DNA from: UBA2334 sp964396895
Lineage (GTDB): Bacteria > Pseudomonadota > Gammaproteobacteria > Burkholderiales > Burkholderiaceae_C
Direction: 5' to 3'
Assembly (NCBI GenBank): GCA_964396895.1
Contig: CAYNGJ010000007.1
Span: 62,001 to 126,000, forward strand
DNA: 64,000 nucleotides
Made by a program: the position numbers and the translations under genes. The notes under the pieces are model-generated. The model was given only the letters and a program-made list of their open reading frames with translations, was not told the origin of the DNA and searched no databases. This document shows, piece after piece, positions 16,873-24,428 of this stretch (positions are counted from its first letter, which is position 1; the number at the start of each line of letters is the position of its first letter).

Positions 16873-17184
16873 ATGGGGCAGCGCCTCACCAACGCGCAAC
16901 TGGGCCCGCCCATGCGTGGGTGGCTTGCGCTGGACGTGTTGACCGACGGGGTCGGGGGTGCACGCCAGCGCCCCACGGATCGCTTGACGCTGTTGGAGCC
17001 CTGCGGATCAGTCAAGCGCACGGCGGCCGCCTTGATGCACCCGACATTGATCCACCTGGGGGGCGGCGTGTTGGTGTTCAGGGGTGTGGAGCTGGTGACC
17101 CAACCACACCCAGACGCGGGCGGCCACGTGGTGTTTGAGTTCACCCAGGTCTGGCACTGCGCCGTGCTGCCAGATTCCCGGTAA
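16873..17184 (+). CDS. Possible small protein divergent from the SRAP operon
   Basis: 103 residues from the ATG at 16873. It is one of very few plus-strand frames in the element with ordinary protein composition (GWLALDVLTDGVGGARQRP, then beta-type segments ending FEFTQVWHCAVL). No ribosome binding site is evident and no family is recognised. The LexA box 30 bases upstream and the divergent layout support it; the opposite-strand alternative in the same place looks like a shadow. Confidence 0.45.
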   Translation: MGQRLTNAQLGPPMRGWLALDVLTDGVGGARQRPTDRLTLLEPCGSVKRTAAALMHPTLIHLGGGVLVFRGVELVTQPHPDAGGHVVFEFTQVWHCAVLPDSR

Positions 17185-17189
17185 CGAGG

Positions 17190-17318
17190 CTATGTCCGGG
17201 TCTTTGAGAACATCACCCAACAGCGGGCGCAGAACCAACGCTGCGGCCTGAGTTCCACGCCACCCTCGGGCGCTCGGGTGGTCTGGCACTTGGCGCAATG
17301 CTTCAGGGTCTGGGCCAT
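17190..17318 (-). CDS. Possible tiny zinc-ribbon protein
   Basis: 42 residues with two CxxC pairs (HCAKC and FCARC) about 20 residues apart, the pattern of a small zinc ribbon such as those common in phages and plasmids. The ribosome binding site is poor. It ends 5 bases from the stop of the plus-strand gene at 16873-17184, so the two are convergent. The upstream sequence runs into the heptamer array and the assembly gap, so the true start may lie further right. Confidence 0.4.
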   Translation of the reverse strand: MAQTLKHCAKCQTTRAPEGGVELRPQRWFCARCWVMFSKTRT

Positions 17319-17470
17319 GGTGTGGGTGGGTGGGAGTAGCGACAGCCAGACCCTACTGCGGCTGTGTGACAGTTCGCCCACCGATGCTCGCTCGGTGCAC
17401 AGTTGCTGTGGGTGCGGTTGGTTGGGTGCCATGGCACAGCGTCTGTGCGTGGTTGTAGTTGGCTGGGTGC

Positions 17471-17654
17471 CAGGGCTCAGGGCACAGGGCTNNNNNNNNN
17501 NNNNNNNNNNNNNNNNNNNNNNNNNNNNNNNNNNNNNNNNNNNNNNNNNNNNNNNNNNNNNNNNNNNNNNNNNNNNNNNNNNNNNNNNNNNCAAGGCTCA
17601 AGGCTCAAGGCTCAAGGCTCAAGGCTCAAGGCTCAAGGCTCAAGGCTCAAGGCA
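17471..17654. repeat. Heptanucleotide tandem array interrupted by the assembly gap
   Basis: Left of the gap are three units CAGGGCT, CAGGGCA, CAGGGCT (17471-17491). Right of it are eight perfect CAAGGCT units (17592-17647) and a ninth, CAAGGCA (17648-17654). The unresolved 100 N between them most likely represent more units. The array itself is flanked by two near copies of GGCACAG-GTCTGTGC-GGTTG (17433-17455 and 17651-17673). Unit length 7 is not a multiple of 3. Confidence 0.85.
17492..17591. other. Assembly gap (100 N)
   Basis: A run of exactly 100 N, the conventional placeholder for a gap of unknown size. It falls within the heptamer array, so the cause is probably repeat collapse and the real length is unknown. 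Confidence 0.99.
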
Positions 17655-17673
17655 CAGGGTCTGTGCACGGTTG

Positions 17674-17929
17674 CCACCCCATGGGTCAACTTGCACAGAA
17701 TGCGAATAGGGGGCCCCTGGCGGGTTCCTTACACGCACGGGGGCGTAGAGGCCCCGCAATCGAGAGTTTTTCGCATTTGGAAACTTGGTTGGCATGTTTT
17801 TTGCTAAGCTGCGCCCTACCAGGGCGCAGACCTTCTGCGAATGCCACTTGATTTCCTGATTTTTGGAAATGGCCCACCCCGAAAAATCGGACCCCCCGAA
17901 ATTTTTTGGGGCGGGTTCCAAAACTTGAA
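17674..17929. other. Gene-less stretch right of the heptamer array
   Basis: 256 bases with no supported gene. It contains a perfect 9-bp hairpin CTGCGCCCT/AGGGCGCAG with a 3-base loop (17809-17829), and C/G-run pairs around 17877-17915 downstream of the coiled-coil gene that could act as a weak terminator for it. The role is otherwise unclear. Confidence 0.4.
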
Positions 17930-18760
17930 TCAGGTGGGCAGGCCGTTCGACTGCTGCCATGTGCGCAGCGACGTGGCCAGATCGACGCGCTCCGCAATGC
18001 GCCAGCCCCAGCCCAGGCGGCCGCTCGCCTGGGTCCAGTTGTGCAGGTGTGGCAACAGTGCCTCCAAGCCCTTGGTGAACGCTTCCTGCGCGGCGACCAG
18101 TTGCCCCTGAAGAATTGGAGACTCCAAGGCACTCAGCTTGTCGGCTGCGGCCTCCGCTTCGCGCTCAGCGCGGGCCAGCTCAATGTCCAGTTGCCCCAGG
18201 ATGGCCTCAAGCTGGGCCACTGTGGCCGCGTCCACTGCGGGGGCGGGTGTGGGTGCCACCTGGCCCAGCAGCAGGGCCACAGCGGCCCGTGCGGCGGCTT
18301 CTTCGCCTGCCTGCTGCTGGTGCAGGGCTGCGTCCAGCTCGGCCTGCTTCACTGCGCGCAACTGCTGGACGCGGGCGCGGTGTTCGCCGGTGGTTTTCAC
18401 CAGGGCCTGTGCATTGGCCATGGCGGCCTTGGCGCTTTTGCCGTCCGCCTTGGCGCGGTCCTGCCCGTCCAGGGTGGCCAGCTCGCGCTCCAAGTCGCGC
18501 AGCGCATCTTCGACACCAATCAGGCGCGCCTCAGCTTCCTGGTGGGTGCGCAGCGTCGCGGCCTCTTCGTGGTCTGGGGCGGGCAAACGGACGATCAATC
18601 GCGATGCCAGACGCGCCTCACGCTGGCGCAGCAACGGGGCGGCGGCGGCCTCTGCCTGGGCCAAGGCGGCCTGGGCTGCGGCCAGATCGTCTTGGAGTGC
18701 AGCGCGCTGAGCTTCCAGCTGCTGGCGCTGGTTGGTGGTGGTGGCGTTTGAATTTTTCAT
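17930..18760 (-). CDS. Coiled-coil element protein of unknown function
   Basis: 276 residues from the ATG at 18760 (an upstream ATG at 18808 is possible). Residues 10-65 and about 75-250 are strongly Ala/Glu/Gln/Arg-rich with heptad-like spacing, predicting long coiled coils; the C-terminus (LGWGWRIAERVDLATSLRTW) looks more globular. There is no DNA-binding motif at the N-terminus, so it is not an obvious KfrA. It lies just downstream of the replication repeat cluster and the primase-helicase gene. A structural or partition-like role would be guesswork. Confidence 0.6.
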   Translation of the reverse strand: MKNSNATTTNQRQQLEAQRAALQDDLAAAQAALAQAEAAAAPLLRQREARLASRLIVRLPAPDHEEAATLRTHQEAEARLIGVEDALRDLERELATLDGQDRAKADGKSAKAAMANAQALVKTTGEHRARVQQLRAVKQAELDAALHQQQAGEEAAARAAVALLLGQVAPTPAPAVDAATVAQLEAILGQLDIELARAEREAEAAADKLSALESPILQGQLVAAQEAFTKGLEALLPHLHNWTQASGRLGWGWRIAERVDLATSLRTWQQSNGLPT

Positions 18761-18883
18761 GGGTGCTTTCAAAAGTTGGTTGATGTGTTTGGCCGTACCG
18801 GCTTGCATGTGCTTTTCTCACCCAGCCAGGGGGCCGGGTTGCTTTTTGTGAATTCGTGTTGGTTTGGGTGGTGAATAGGGCTT

Positions 18884-18994
18884 GCGGGAAAAGCGGGAGC
18901 GGGAAACCCCTATAGGGGTTTTTTCCCGCTTTTCCCGCTTCTCATATCCCGGGCGGGAATTGCGGGAAAAAACACAAATTCCCGCTTTTCCCGC
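18884..18994. repeat. Nine-copy GCGGGA(A) cluster, candidate replication origin
   Basis: Within 111 bases the heptamer GCGGGAA or its complement TTCCCGC occurs eight times plus one GCGGGA-G variant (starts at 18884, 18893, 18899, 18923, 18932, 18953, 18962, 18979, 18988). Copies are in both orientations, and the left five are arranged around the palindrome AACCCCTATAGGGGTT (18905-18920). A-T-rich linkers lie between copies. The cluster sits directly after the primase-helicase gene, the location of iteron or ori/crr regions in P4-like and RepA-type replicons. Confidence 0.65.
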
Positions 18995-19008
18995 TTTTCC
19001 GGTAGCCC

Positions 19009-21192
19009 TCACAAAAGGCCCTCCTCGCCGCCGTCCACGGCCAAATCGGGCTGACTGCTACCCATGGGTGCGAGAGAGTCGAGGCCCCGGGCCGATACCC
19101 GTCCCCCGCTTTGTGTCAGCAACTTGCCGCCACCCTTGAGCGCAAACATTGCATCCTGAATGCCATCGCGGGCGGTTTTTACGGAAATATCCTGGCCATC
19201 CGTTTTGGCCATGGCAATCCGCAAAGCCACTGCGCGGGTGATCAGTTTCTTTTCATCGATGCTGACGTGGGGGTCATCCTTCGCGCTGCGCAGCGCCAGG
19301 GCTTCTTCGATGGCTCGCTGGATGGCCAACTGGTTCACGCCAGAGGCCCACCGCTTGGGCACGGTTCGTGCCACGGGGACCACCCCCGAAAGCTCTGCCA
19401 GCACCCCGGCGGTGTCCGTCGTGTTGTCAATCGGCACGGATTCGACGCTGAAGCGGAAAACGTCGCCCTCGCCCTGGCCGTCCTTCAGCTTGGTGACCGT
19501 GGCCTGGTGCGATGTGTTGCCGTTGCGGTCGGTCACTTTCTCCACCATCAACTCGGCGTCGGCCGCACCCTTGAGCCCGGACCACCCCCGCAAGCCTTTG
19601 GTGGTGTCCTTTCCGACGTGCGCAACAGCGACCACCACGCAGCCCACCTCACGGTGAATGCGGATGCAGCGGGCCACGGCGGACCCCATGTCCACCGAGC
19701 TGTTTTCATCGCACCCGGGCAGGGCCTTGGACCAGGTGTCCACCACCACGTAATCAATGTCGCCAACACTGCGGAGGCAATCGATCAAGGCTGTGACGGA
19801 TGCGTCATCGGTCAGCACCACCGGTTCCTTGAACAGCATCAACCCATCAAGCTGCGTCTGGTAGTGCTTGCGGTAGCCCAGCAGTCGCGCGCGGAAGCCG
19901 GAGGCCCCCTCAAGGCATGCCCATGCCACCCGCACCTTGCGCTGCGCGTGGCGGCCAAACATTTGACCGCCTGACACCAACGTCGCCACCAGGTGCAGCG
20001 CAAAGTGCGTTTTGCCGCCACCCGATGGGCCGCCTATAAAGATCATTTCCCCCCGGGGGCAGATACCGGGCACATCGAATTCCAGGGGGCGGACCCGGCC
20101 GCAATACTCGTCCACGGTCTCCAGGGTGAAGGTGGTTGACCGTTTCACCTCTTTGTCCTCGCGCGCTGTGGAAATTGCCTTGTTGGCTTCACGGATCGCG
20201 GCTTGCTCGGCTTCCTCTTCGGGTGAGGGGGGCGGAACCGGCTCAAATTCCACAGGCACATGTGCTGCGCTGGGCGCTACCCATGCGCTCAGCACGTGGT
20301 GTTTCCAAAGGTACTCGGTGGCTCGGTCAGCGTCCTGCCCTCGGTGGCTCAGGGCCATGTCGAACGATCCAGGGCACTGGGTCAGCACGGCCATGCACCC
20401 GGCTTGCGATACGCCCGCCTTGCGCAGGCAAATAGCCATGTGCGCAACGCGGCGGGAACCATCCCCGGTCAGCGGTTCAAGGCCCCGCAGCTCTTTGACC
20501 ATGCCGGGTGCCAGGTCCGCTGCCACACGGGCCAAGGTGGCCTCGCCGTCGATTCCGTCGAAGTCGGGCAGCTCTGTGTCGGTGGTCGTGGCTTTGGTGG
20601 GGGCCTTGCGGTAGGTCTCCAGGTGCGCCAGCAGTTCAGGGGAGGCCGGTTCAAGGGTGGATGGCGTGCCCGTAACTTGGGCACCTGTCACGGTCAAGAA
20701 TCGCGGGCTGTCTCCCTGGTAAACCTCAAGGCCAACGCTGTGGTCGTTGAAGTCCCCAGCGGTCTGGCCCTTCACGAAAATTCGCAGACCGGTACCGCTC
20801 GGGCTCACTTCTGCGTAAGAGTGCGCACGTGCGAGGATGTCGCGCGCCAGGGCGTTGGGCTCTTTGGTTTGCGGGTCGAGACACCCATCAATGTCGATGC
20901 CCACCAGCCCCGTGGAGCCTGTCAGCACGTAGCCAATGCCCGCAAAAAGGTTGCTGTGCTTCAAGAATGCTGCATAGGCTTGCTCAAACGTGAACCAGTT
21001 TGCAGGTGAAGCCGTGGAAAGCTTGCGCTCGGTGTGCAGGGCGTGGCGGGGCACTTTGTCCCACTTCTGCCGCTTTTCGTTCCAGACGGCCTCCCAGGGT
21101 GCCCAGCGTTTCTGCACGCACAGCGCGGCGGGAATGTTGTCGGGCTTCAATTCCCCGAACAATTCAGATTTAGTGGCGGCGGAGGTCAGCAT
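19009..21192 (-). CDS. Primase-polymerase / RepA-like helicase replication protein
   Basis: 727 residues from the ATG at 21192. The N-terminal part is an archaeo-eukaryotic-type primase: GIDIDGCLDP near residue 97 (metal-binding acids) and EVSPSGTGLRIFVKG near residue 128. The C-terminal part is a RepA/DnaB-like hexameric helicase ATPase with Walker A GGPSGGGKTHFALHL near residue 386, Walker B YVVVDTWSKALPG, and HVGKD...GLRGWSGLKGAADA, the RepA-type sensor region. The protein would start and unwind element DNA after excision. The long frame extends upstream to 21414 but the conserved part begins here. The HicA-like gene overlaps its start by 7 bases. Confidence 0.88.
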   Translation of the reverse strand: MLTSAATKSELFGELKPDNIPAALCVQKRWAPWEAVWNEKRQKWDKVPRHALHTERKLSTASPANWFTFEQAYAAFLKHSNLFAGIGYVLTGSTGLVGIDIDGCLDPQTKEPNALARDILARAHSYAEVSPSGTGLRIFVKGQTAGDFNDHSVGLEVYQGDSPRFLTVTGAQVTGTPSTLEPASPELLAHLETYRKAPTKATTTDTELPDFDGIDGEATLARVAADLAPGMVKELRGLEPLTGDGSRRVAHMAICLRKAGVSQAGCMAVLTQCPGSFDMALSHRGQDADRATEYLWKHHVLSAWVAPSAAHVPVEFEPVPPPSPEEEAEQAAIREANKAISTAREDKEVKRSTTFTLETVDEYCGRVRPLEFDVPGICPRGEMIFIGGPSGGGKTHFALHLVATLVSGGQMFGRHAQRKVRVAWACLEGASGFRARLLGYRKHYQTQLDGLMLFKEPVVLTDDASVTALIDCLRSVGDIDYVVVDTWSKALPGCDENSSVDMGSAVARCIRIHREVGCVVVAVAHVGKDTTKGLRGWSGLKGAADAELMVEKVTDRNGNTSHQATVTKLKDGQGEGDVFRFSVESVPIDNTTDTAGVLAELSGVVPVARTVPKRWASGVNQLAIQRAIEEALALRSAKDDPHVSIDEKKLITRAVALRIAMAKTDGQDISVKTARDGIQDAMFALKGGGKLLTQSGGRVSARGLDSLAPMGSSQPDLAVDGGEEGLL

Positions 21193-21386
21193 GTGGCACC
21201 GCCTTTCGACACTGCGCGGCGCACATCTCGCTGCACATTGGCCAGCCAGTGGGGGCAGCTCGGAGTGCTCGAAGCAACCACGCGCCAGCCAGCGCCGACA
21301 ATCTGCACGTGCCCGCTTCTGGCAGGGGTGACCGTCGCACCGACGGCCCTGGCGAGCTTCACCAGCTCGCGGATATTGGATTTCAT
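21186..21386 (-). CDS. HicA-like small protein without a visible HicB partner
   Basis: 66 residues: a helix (KSNIRELVKLARAVGATVTPA), a strand with SGHVQIVG, and a second helix. This is the dsRBD-like alpha-beta layout of HicA mRNA interferases, with the histidine in the expected position after the first strand. It ends inside the start of the primase-helicase gene (21192), so translation is coupled. No HicB-type antitoxin follows; the neighbours are unknown small genes. It may be an orphan, a phage-type relative lacking toxicity, or paired with an unrecognised antitoxin. Confidence 0.6.
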   Translation of the reverse strand: MKSNIRELVKLARAVGATVTPARSGHVQIVGAGWRVVASSTPSCPHWLANVQRDVRRAVSKGGATC

Positions 21387-21430
21387 GATGTGTTCCTGGT
21401 TTTCCAGGCCACACCGGCAGGTTGTCGAGT

Positions 21431-21518
21431 TGCCTATTTTTTAGGCAGGTGGCACAATCGGACCAAGTTGTGGGAGTTCCAATTGCGCCATGTCGATTCC
21501 CGTCGGCATGGCGTTTTT
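21431..21518. promoter_or_regulatory. Intergenic inverted repeats upstream of the HicA-like gene
   Basis: Two palindromes occupy the 134-base gap: TGCCTA/TAGGCA around five T (21431-21447), and CGCCATG/CATGGCG (21486-21492 and 21507-21513) followed by TTTTTCTTT, which reads as a rightward terminator against the direction of the genes. The first may be an operator for the HicA-like/primase unit. Confidence 0.35.
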
Positions 21519-21520
21519 CT

Positions 21521-21922
21521 TTAGAGCAAGTCCCAGCCGTTGGCCTTGAGCTGGGCCAGCTTGGTCTCGATCACGTCGAAGCTGTACGTGCAAACCACCA
21601 GCCGCTTGCCATTGGCAGGGCGGTGGGCCAACACGTAGCTGTGCCGGAATCCGTCGGTCTGTTCGTAAGTCGCCAGCGTCCACCCGCAGGCCTTGGCCTC
21701 TGCCTGGTGCTGGTCGGTCAGGGCGGAGACCATCAAGCCTTCCGCACTCGCCAGCCACGCTTCCAGCTTGTCCAGACCGGTGAACTTCGCCATCTGGTCG
21801 GCTCCGCTGAAGTTGTCCCGCGTGCAGACGAAGTGCCCGCTTTTTGGCAAGTGGCGGATGTGGATGTCGATTGCCTGGCCACGGGCCAGGCACTGCGCAA
21901 ACCGGTCTTTGATGGTGGTCAC
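21521..21922 (-). CDS. Unknown element protein, SPFH-unlike small basic/acidic
   Basis: 133 residues from a GTG at 21922, chosen because GGGGAGG lies upstream at good spacing and because the GTGA overlaps the stop of the previous gene. It contains repeated aromatic/charged blocks (FVCTRDNFSGADQMAKF and HSYVLAHRPANGKRLVVC). No known domain is recognised. It is the last of four tightly packed genes after the AlpA-like regulator. Confidence 0.6.
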   Translation of the reverse strand: MTTIKDRFAQCLARGQAIDIHIRHLPKSGHFVCTRDNFSGADQMAKFTGLDKLEAWLASAEGLMVSALTDQHQAEAKACGWTLATYEQTDGFRHSYVLAHRPANGKRLVVCTYSFDVIETKLAQLKANGWDLL

Positions 21923-22143
21923 GATGCTGCCTCCCCGCGCTGGGCTTGTGCATTCATACCCTCGGCCCGGGGCGTTTGGCACTTAGACAGCCAACTGTCC
22001 ACGGCCAATTTGTCAACGAAGTGCAGGGACCGCGATCCCTTGCGCAGCATGAAACCACCACTCGCGGTGCGCGCCATGGCATACCCGCAACGCTCAGCGC
22101 GTCGGGCCAATGCGGATTTGAGAGTCAAGGTTTCGCGGCTCAT
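21919..22143 (-). CDS. Unknown small element protein
   Basis: 74 residues, basic (SALARRAERCGYAMARTASG). It begins with ATGA overlapping the stop of the gene to its right and ends in GTGA overlapping the start of the gene to its left, so it is held by translational coupling on both sides. A segment GFMLRKGSRSLHFVDKLAVDSWL could form a small alpha-beta unit. No family recognised. Confidence 0.6.
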   Translation of the reverse strand: MSRETLTLKSALARRAERCGYAMARTASGGFMLRKGSRSLHFVDKLAVDSWLSKCQTPRAEGMNAQAQRGEAAS

Positions 22144-22637
22144 TTGCGCCCCCGGCGCGCGTCAGCGCGTTCACATTCCGCCACGAACACGGCGCGCAAA
22201 TCCTCGGGCAATCCGTCGAAAATCGCGATGCGCTCTTTGGGATCGCGGGGAATATCGACTTGATTTTTGGCATCCAACCCGCGCATGTCCTTGTGCTGCG
22301 CGGCGAGGGCCTTCAGCTTTGCGATGAACGCGGCCGGGACAGGCTTGGGGACCTTCAATGCTGCATTGGCGGCTTTCGCCAGGGTGCGGTTTTGCGGCTC
22401 GGTGGTGGCAGCTTCTGTGCTGTCGCTGTTGGGCTCCACCGGGTTGCGAGCCTTAAAGCCCGTGAACTTTCCGTTTTTGACGACAAAGTCCACATCGTGT
22501 GAAAGCTCGGTGCCGGTCTCGTAGTTGTACTGCGCGGTGGGCGCGCAGGTCACGGTTTTGCCACTGTCGGAAGTGATCGTGAACGCTTGGTCGCTGCGCA
22601 GCTCCCAGGTGCCCTTGACGATGGTTTTGGCGGCCAT
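22140..22637 (-). CDS. Unknown element protein
   Basis: 165 residues. The first 65 residues look like a beta-rich domain (VKGTWELRSDQAFTITSD, then YNYETGTELSHDVDFVVKNG); then a Thr/Pro/Glu linker and a helical C-terminus with KLKALAAQHKDMRGLD. It follows the AlpA-like gene by 2 bases and overlaps the next gene by 4 bases. No family recognised. Confidence 0.6.
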   Translation of the reverse strand: MAAKTIVKGTWELRSDQAFTITSDSGKTVTCAPTAQYNYETGTELSHDVDFVVKNGKFTGFKARNPVEPNSDSTEAATTEPQNRTLAKAANAALKVPKPVPAAFIAKLKALAAQHKDMRGLDAKNQVDIPRDPKERIAIFDGLPEDLRAVFVAECERADARRGRK

Positions 22638-22639
22638 GA

Positions 22640-22915
22640 TCAGTGCACCCCCATCGTTGCGGCTGCGTCTGCCTTGGATGCAATCCAGGCTTCCACTTCA
22701 GCACGTTGCCACCGTGTGCAGCCCGTGCCCAGTTTGATGGCTCGGGGGAACGTCGGGTCTTCGGCGTGCCAGCGCCAAATGGTGCTGATACTGGTGCCGG
22801 TTTCGAAGGCGATGCCCTTAGCTGTCAGCAGCATGGGGCGGGTGGCCAGCGCGGGGCCAGACAGGGGCATGCCGCGCTTGTCAGCGGCGGTCAATTCGTG
22901 GGGTGTGGGTGCCAT
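22640..22915 (-). CDS. AlpA-like helix-turn-helix regulator / excisionase
   Basis: 91 residues with a GAGGAG ribosome binding site. Residues 30-80 form a MerR-type winged helix: LTAKGIAFETGTSISTIWRW, then FPRAIKLGTGCTRWQRAEVEAW, the pattern of AlpA and Xis-like proteins. The initial tryptophan/arginine spacing fits the family. Such proteins control integrase genes or aid excision in P4-like and CP4-57 elements. It heads the minus-strand replication module and has a palindrome in its promoter region, so self-regulation is likely (inference). Confidence 0.8.
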   Translation of the reverse strand: MAPTPHELTAADKRGMPLSGPALATRPMLLTAKGIAFETGTSISTIWRWHAEDPTFPRAIKLGTGCTRWQRAEVEAWIASKADAAATMGVH

Positions 22916-22935
22916 TTGGCAGCTCCTCGGGGCGC

Positions 22936-22967
22936 TGCCTCACGCAATTTATGGACGCAGTGAGGCA
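22936..22967. promoter_or_regulatory. Inverted repeat upstream of the AlpA-like gene
   Basis: TGCCTCAC (22936-22943) and GTGAGGCA (22960-22967) form a perfect 8-bp inverted repeat with a 16-base spacer, 21 bases before the AlpA-like ATG. On the minus strand it overlaps a TTGTTG / CATAAAT pair that may be the promoter. It is a good operator candidate for the module's own regulator. The rest of the 244-base gap up to the integrase shows no gene. Confidence 0.5.
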
Positions 22968-23159
22968 ACAAAGTTGCCCCTCAACTTGCGTCCCTCCGGT
23001 GCCCTTCTGCTTTTTCGGGGTGAATAAGCAGTGTGATCACCGGAAACTCTAGCCCTTGCGGAATCTAGACGGGCGCTTGGCCCGGCCAGAAGCATTGCGC
23101 TTCCGTGGTATCAGTTTAATCGCGCCATGCGATTGGATGCAAGCCTATGCAGCATTTTT

Positions 23160-24410
23160 TTATGCCGCGCGATAGATGGGTACCACGTCAGCCCCTGCGC
23201 GCAACTTGTCCAGGTAATCGGCCCATGTCTGCATCATTTCCCCACGTTGCGGCATGTATTCGGCGCGGTCGTATGCGCTGCCCAACGGCCCGGCCTTTCC
23301 GTGGCCCAGTTGCGCCTCCACCAAGTCGGCAGGGATACCCGGGAGCTGCTCTGCGATTACCGTCCGTGCCATCGCTCTGAACCCGTGCGCAACCTGGTCA
23401 CCGTTCCCGTAGTCCAGGCGGCGCAGGGCGGCGTTCACCGTGCCATCGCTCATGGGGCGCTTGGCTGACCTCGCCCCGGGGAACACGTACCGCCCATGTC
23501 CGGTGAGCGGCTGCAACGCCTTCAGGGTGGCAATAGCCTGCCGTGCCAGCGGTACGAGGTGTGGCCTACCGTTTAACTTTTGCTCTTTCTTGCGCTTCAT
23601 GTCGGAGGGCGGGACCGTCAACAAGGCCCTGTCGAAGTCGATCCATGTCCACTCCATCGCCCGTATGTTGCCAGGGCGTTGAAACAGGAGTGCCGACAGT
23701 TTCAAAGCGGCCACAGTCGGCGGTTGGCCTGTGTAACCGTCCATCGCCCGCAGTAGTTCACCGACGCCAACGGGGTCAGTAATGGCTGCGAAGTGCTCAG
23801 TGACGTGCGGTTTCAAAGCCCCCTTCAAGTCGCCAATGGGGCTATGGTCGATCCTGTCCGTCTGCACCGCGTACCGGAAAACCTGCCCCGCCATCTGTTG
23901 CAAGTCCTGGGCCGTGCTGAGGATGCCCTTCGCCTCAACCTTGCGAAGCGCGGCCAGCACTTTGGACGCTTTGATGCCTTTGATGGGCAGGTGACCAAGG
24001 GGCGGGAACAGGTACAGCTCATTCATTCGCAGCCACTTGGTGGCGTGGGCTTCGCTCCAACCTTCTGCCTTCACGGCGTGGAACTCGCGCGCCACGGCCT
24101 CGTAAGTGTTTGTCGCGGCCAGCTTCTTTTCCCGCGCTGCGGCCTGTTTTGCAATACTGGGGTCAATGCCTTGGGCGAGTAGCTCCTTGGCGGTGTCGCG
24201 CCCCTTGCGTGCTTGGGCAAGTGATACCGCCGGATAAGTGCCAAGTGTCAGTGTCCGTTGCATGCCGTGCATCCGGTAGTTCATCCGCCAGTGCTTGTTC
24301 GTCTTGGTGACGTGTAGGTATAGCCCCTCGCCGTCGCTGTGCTTGTCGCCCGCCTTGTTCTTGCCGGTGAAGTTGGTGCTTTTTTCGACGAAAGTAGCGT
24401 TCAGCGCCAT
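23160..24410 (-). CDS. int: P4-type tyrosine integrase
   Basis: 416 residues from the ATG at 24410 (a longer frame to 24503 runs through the arm-site repeats and is less likely). The N-terminal arm-binding domain (DUF4102 type) has GLYLHVTKTNKHWRMNYR; the catalytic domain shows the first Arg in QRPGNIRAMEW, the HGFR box HGFRAMARTVIAE, and the nucleophile Tyr in GSAYDRAEYMPQR after QLGHG. It would recombine attP with the tRNA-Gly end. It lies directly beside the tRNA, as in most P4-like elements, and its start is flanked by arm-type repeats. Confidence 0.93.
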   Translation of the reverse strand: MALNATFVEKSTNFTGKNKAGDKHSDGEGLYLHVTKTNKHWRMNYRMHGMQRTLTLGTYPAVSLAQARKGRDTAKELLAQGIDPSIAKQAAAREKKLAATNTYEAVAREFHAVKAEGWSEAHATKWLRMNELYLFPPLGHLPIKGIKASKVLAALRKVEAKGILSTAQDLQQMAGQVFRYAVQTDRIDHSPIGDLKGALKPHVTEHFAAITDPVGVGELLRAMDGYTGQPPTVAALKLSALLFQRPGNIRAMEWTWIDFDRALLTVPPSDMKRKKEQKLNGRPHLVPLARQAIATLKALQPLTGHGRYVFPGARSAKRPMSDGTVNAALRRLDYGNGDQVAHGFRAMARTVIAEQLPGIPADLVEAQLGHGKAGPLGSAYDRAEYMPQRGEMMQTWADYLDKLRAGADVVPIYRAA

Positions 24411-24428
24411 GTGCCGTCCCCTATGAAA

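Noticed and set aside
17592..17654. CRISPR-like array
   Set aside because: The units are 7 bases with no spacers; it is a simple tandem repeat.
17790..17805. Sigma-54-like site (GG-N10-GC within TTGGCATGTTTTTTGCTA)
   Set aside because: The match is good, but no plus-strand gene follows and a 9-bp hairpin lies directly at the expected start; probably chance.
18818..19012. Short open frames rich in KREKRE/FSR repeats
   Set aside because: They are translations of the GCGGGAA repeat cluster in several frames; no independent gene features.
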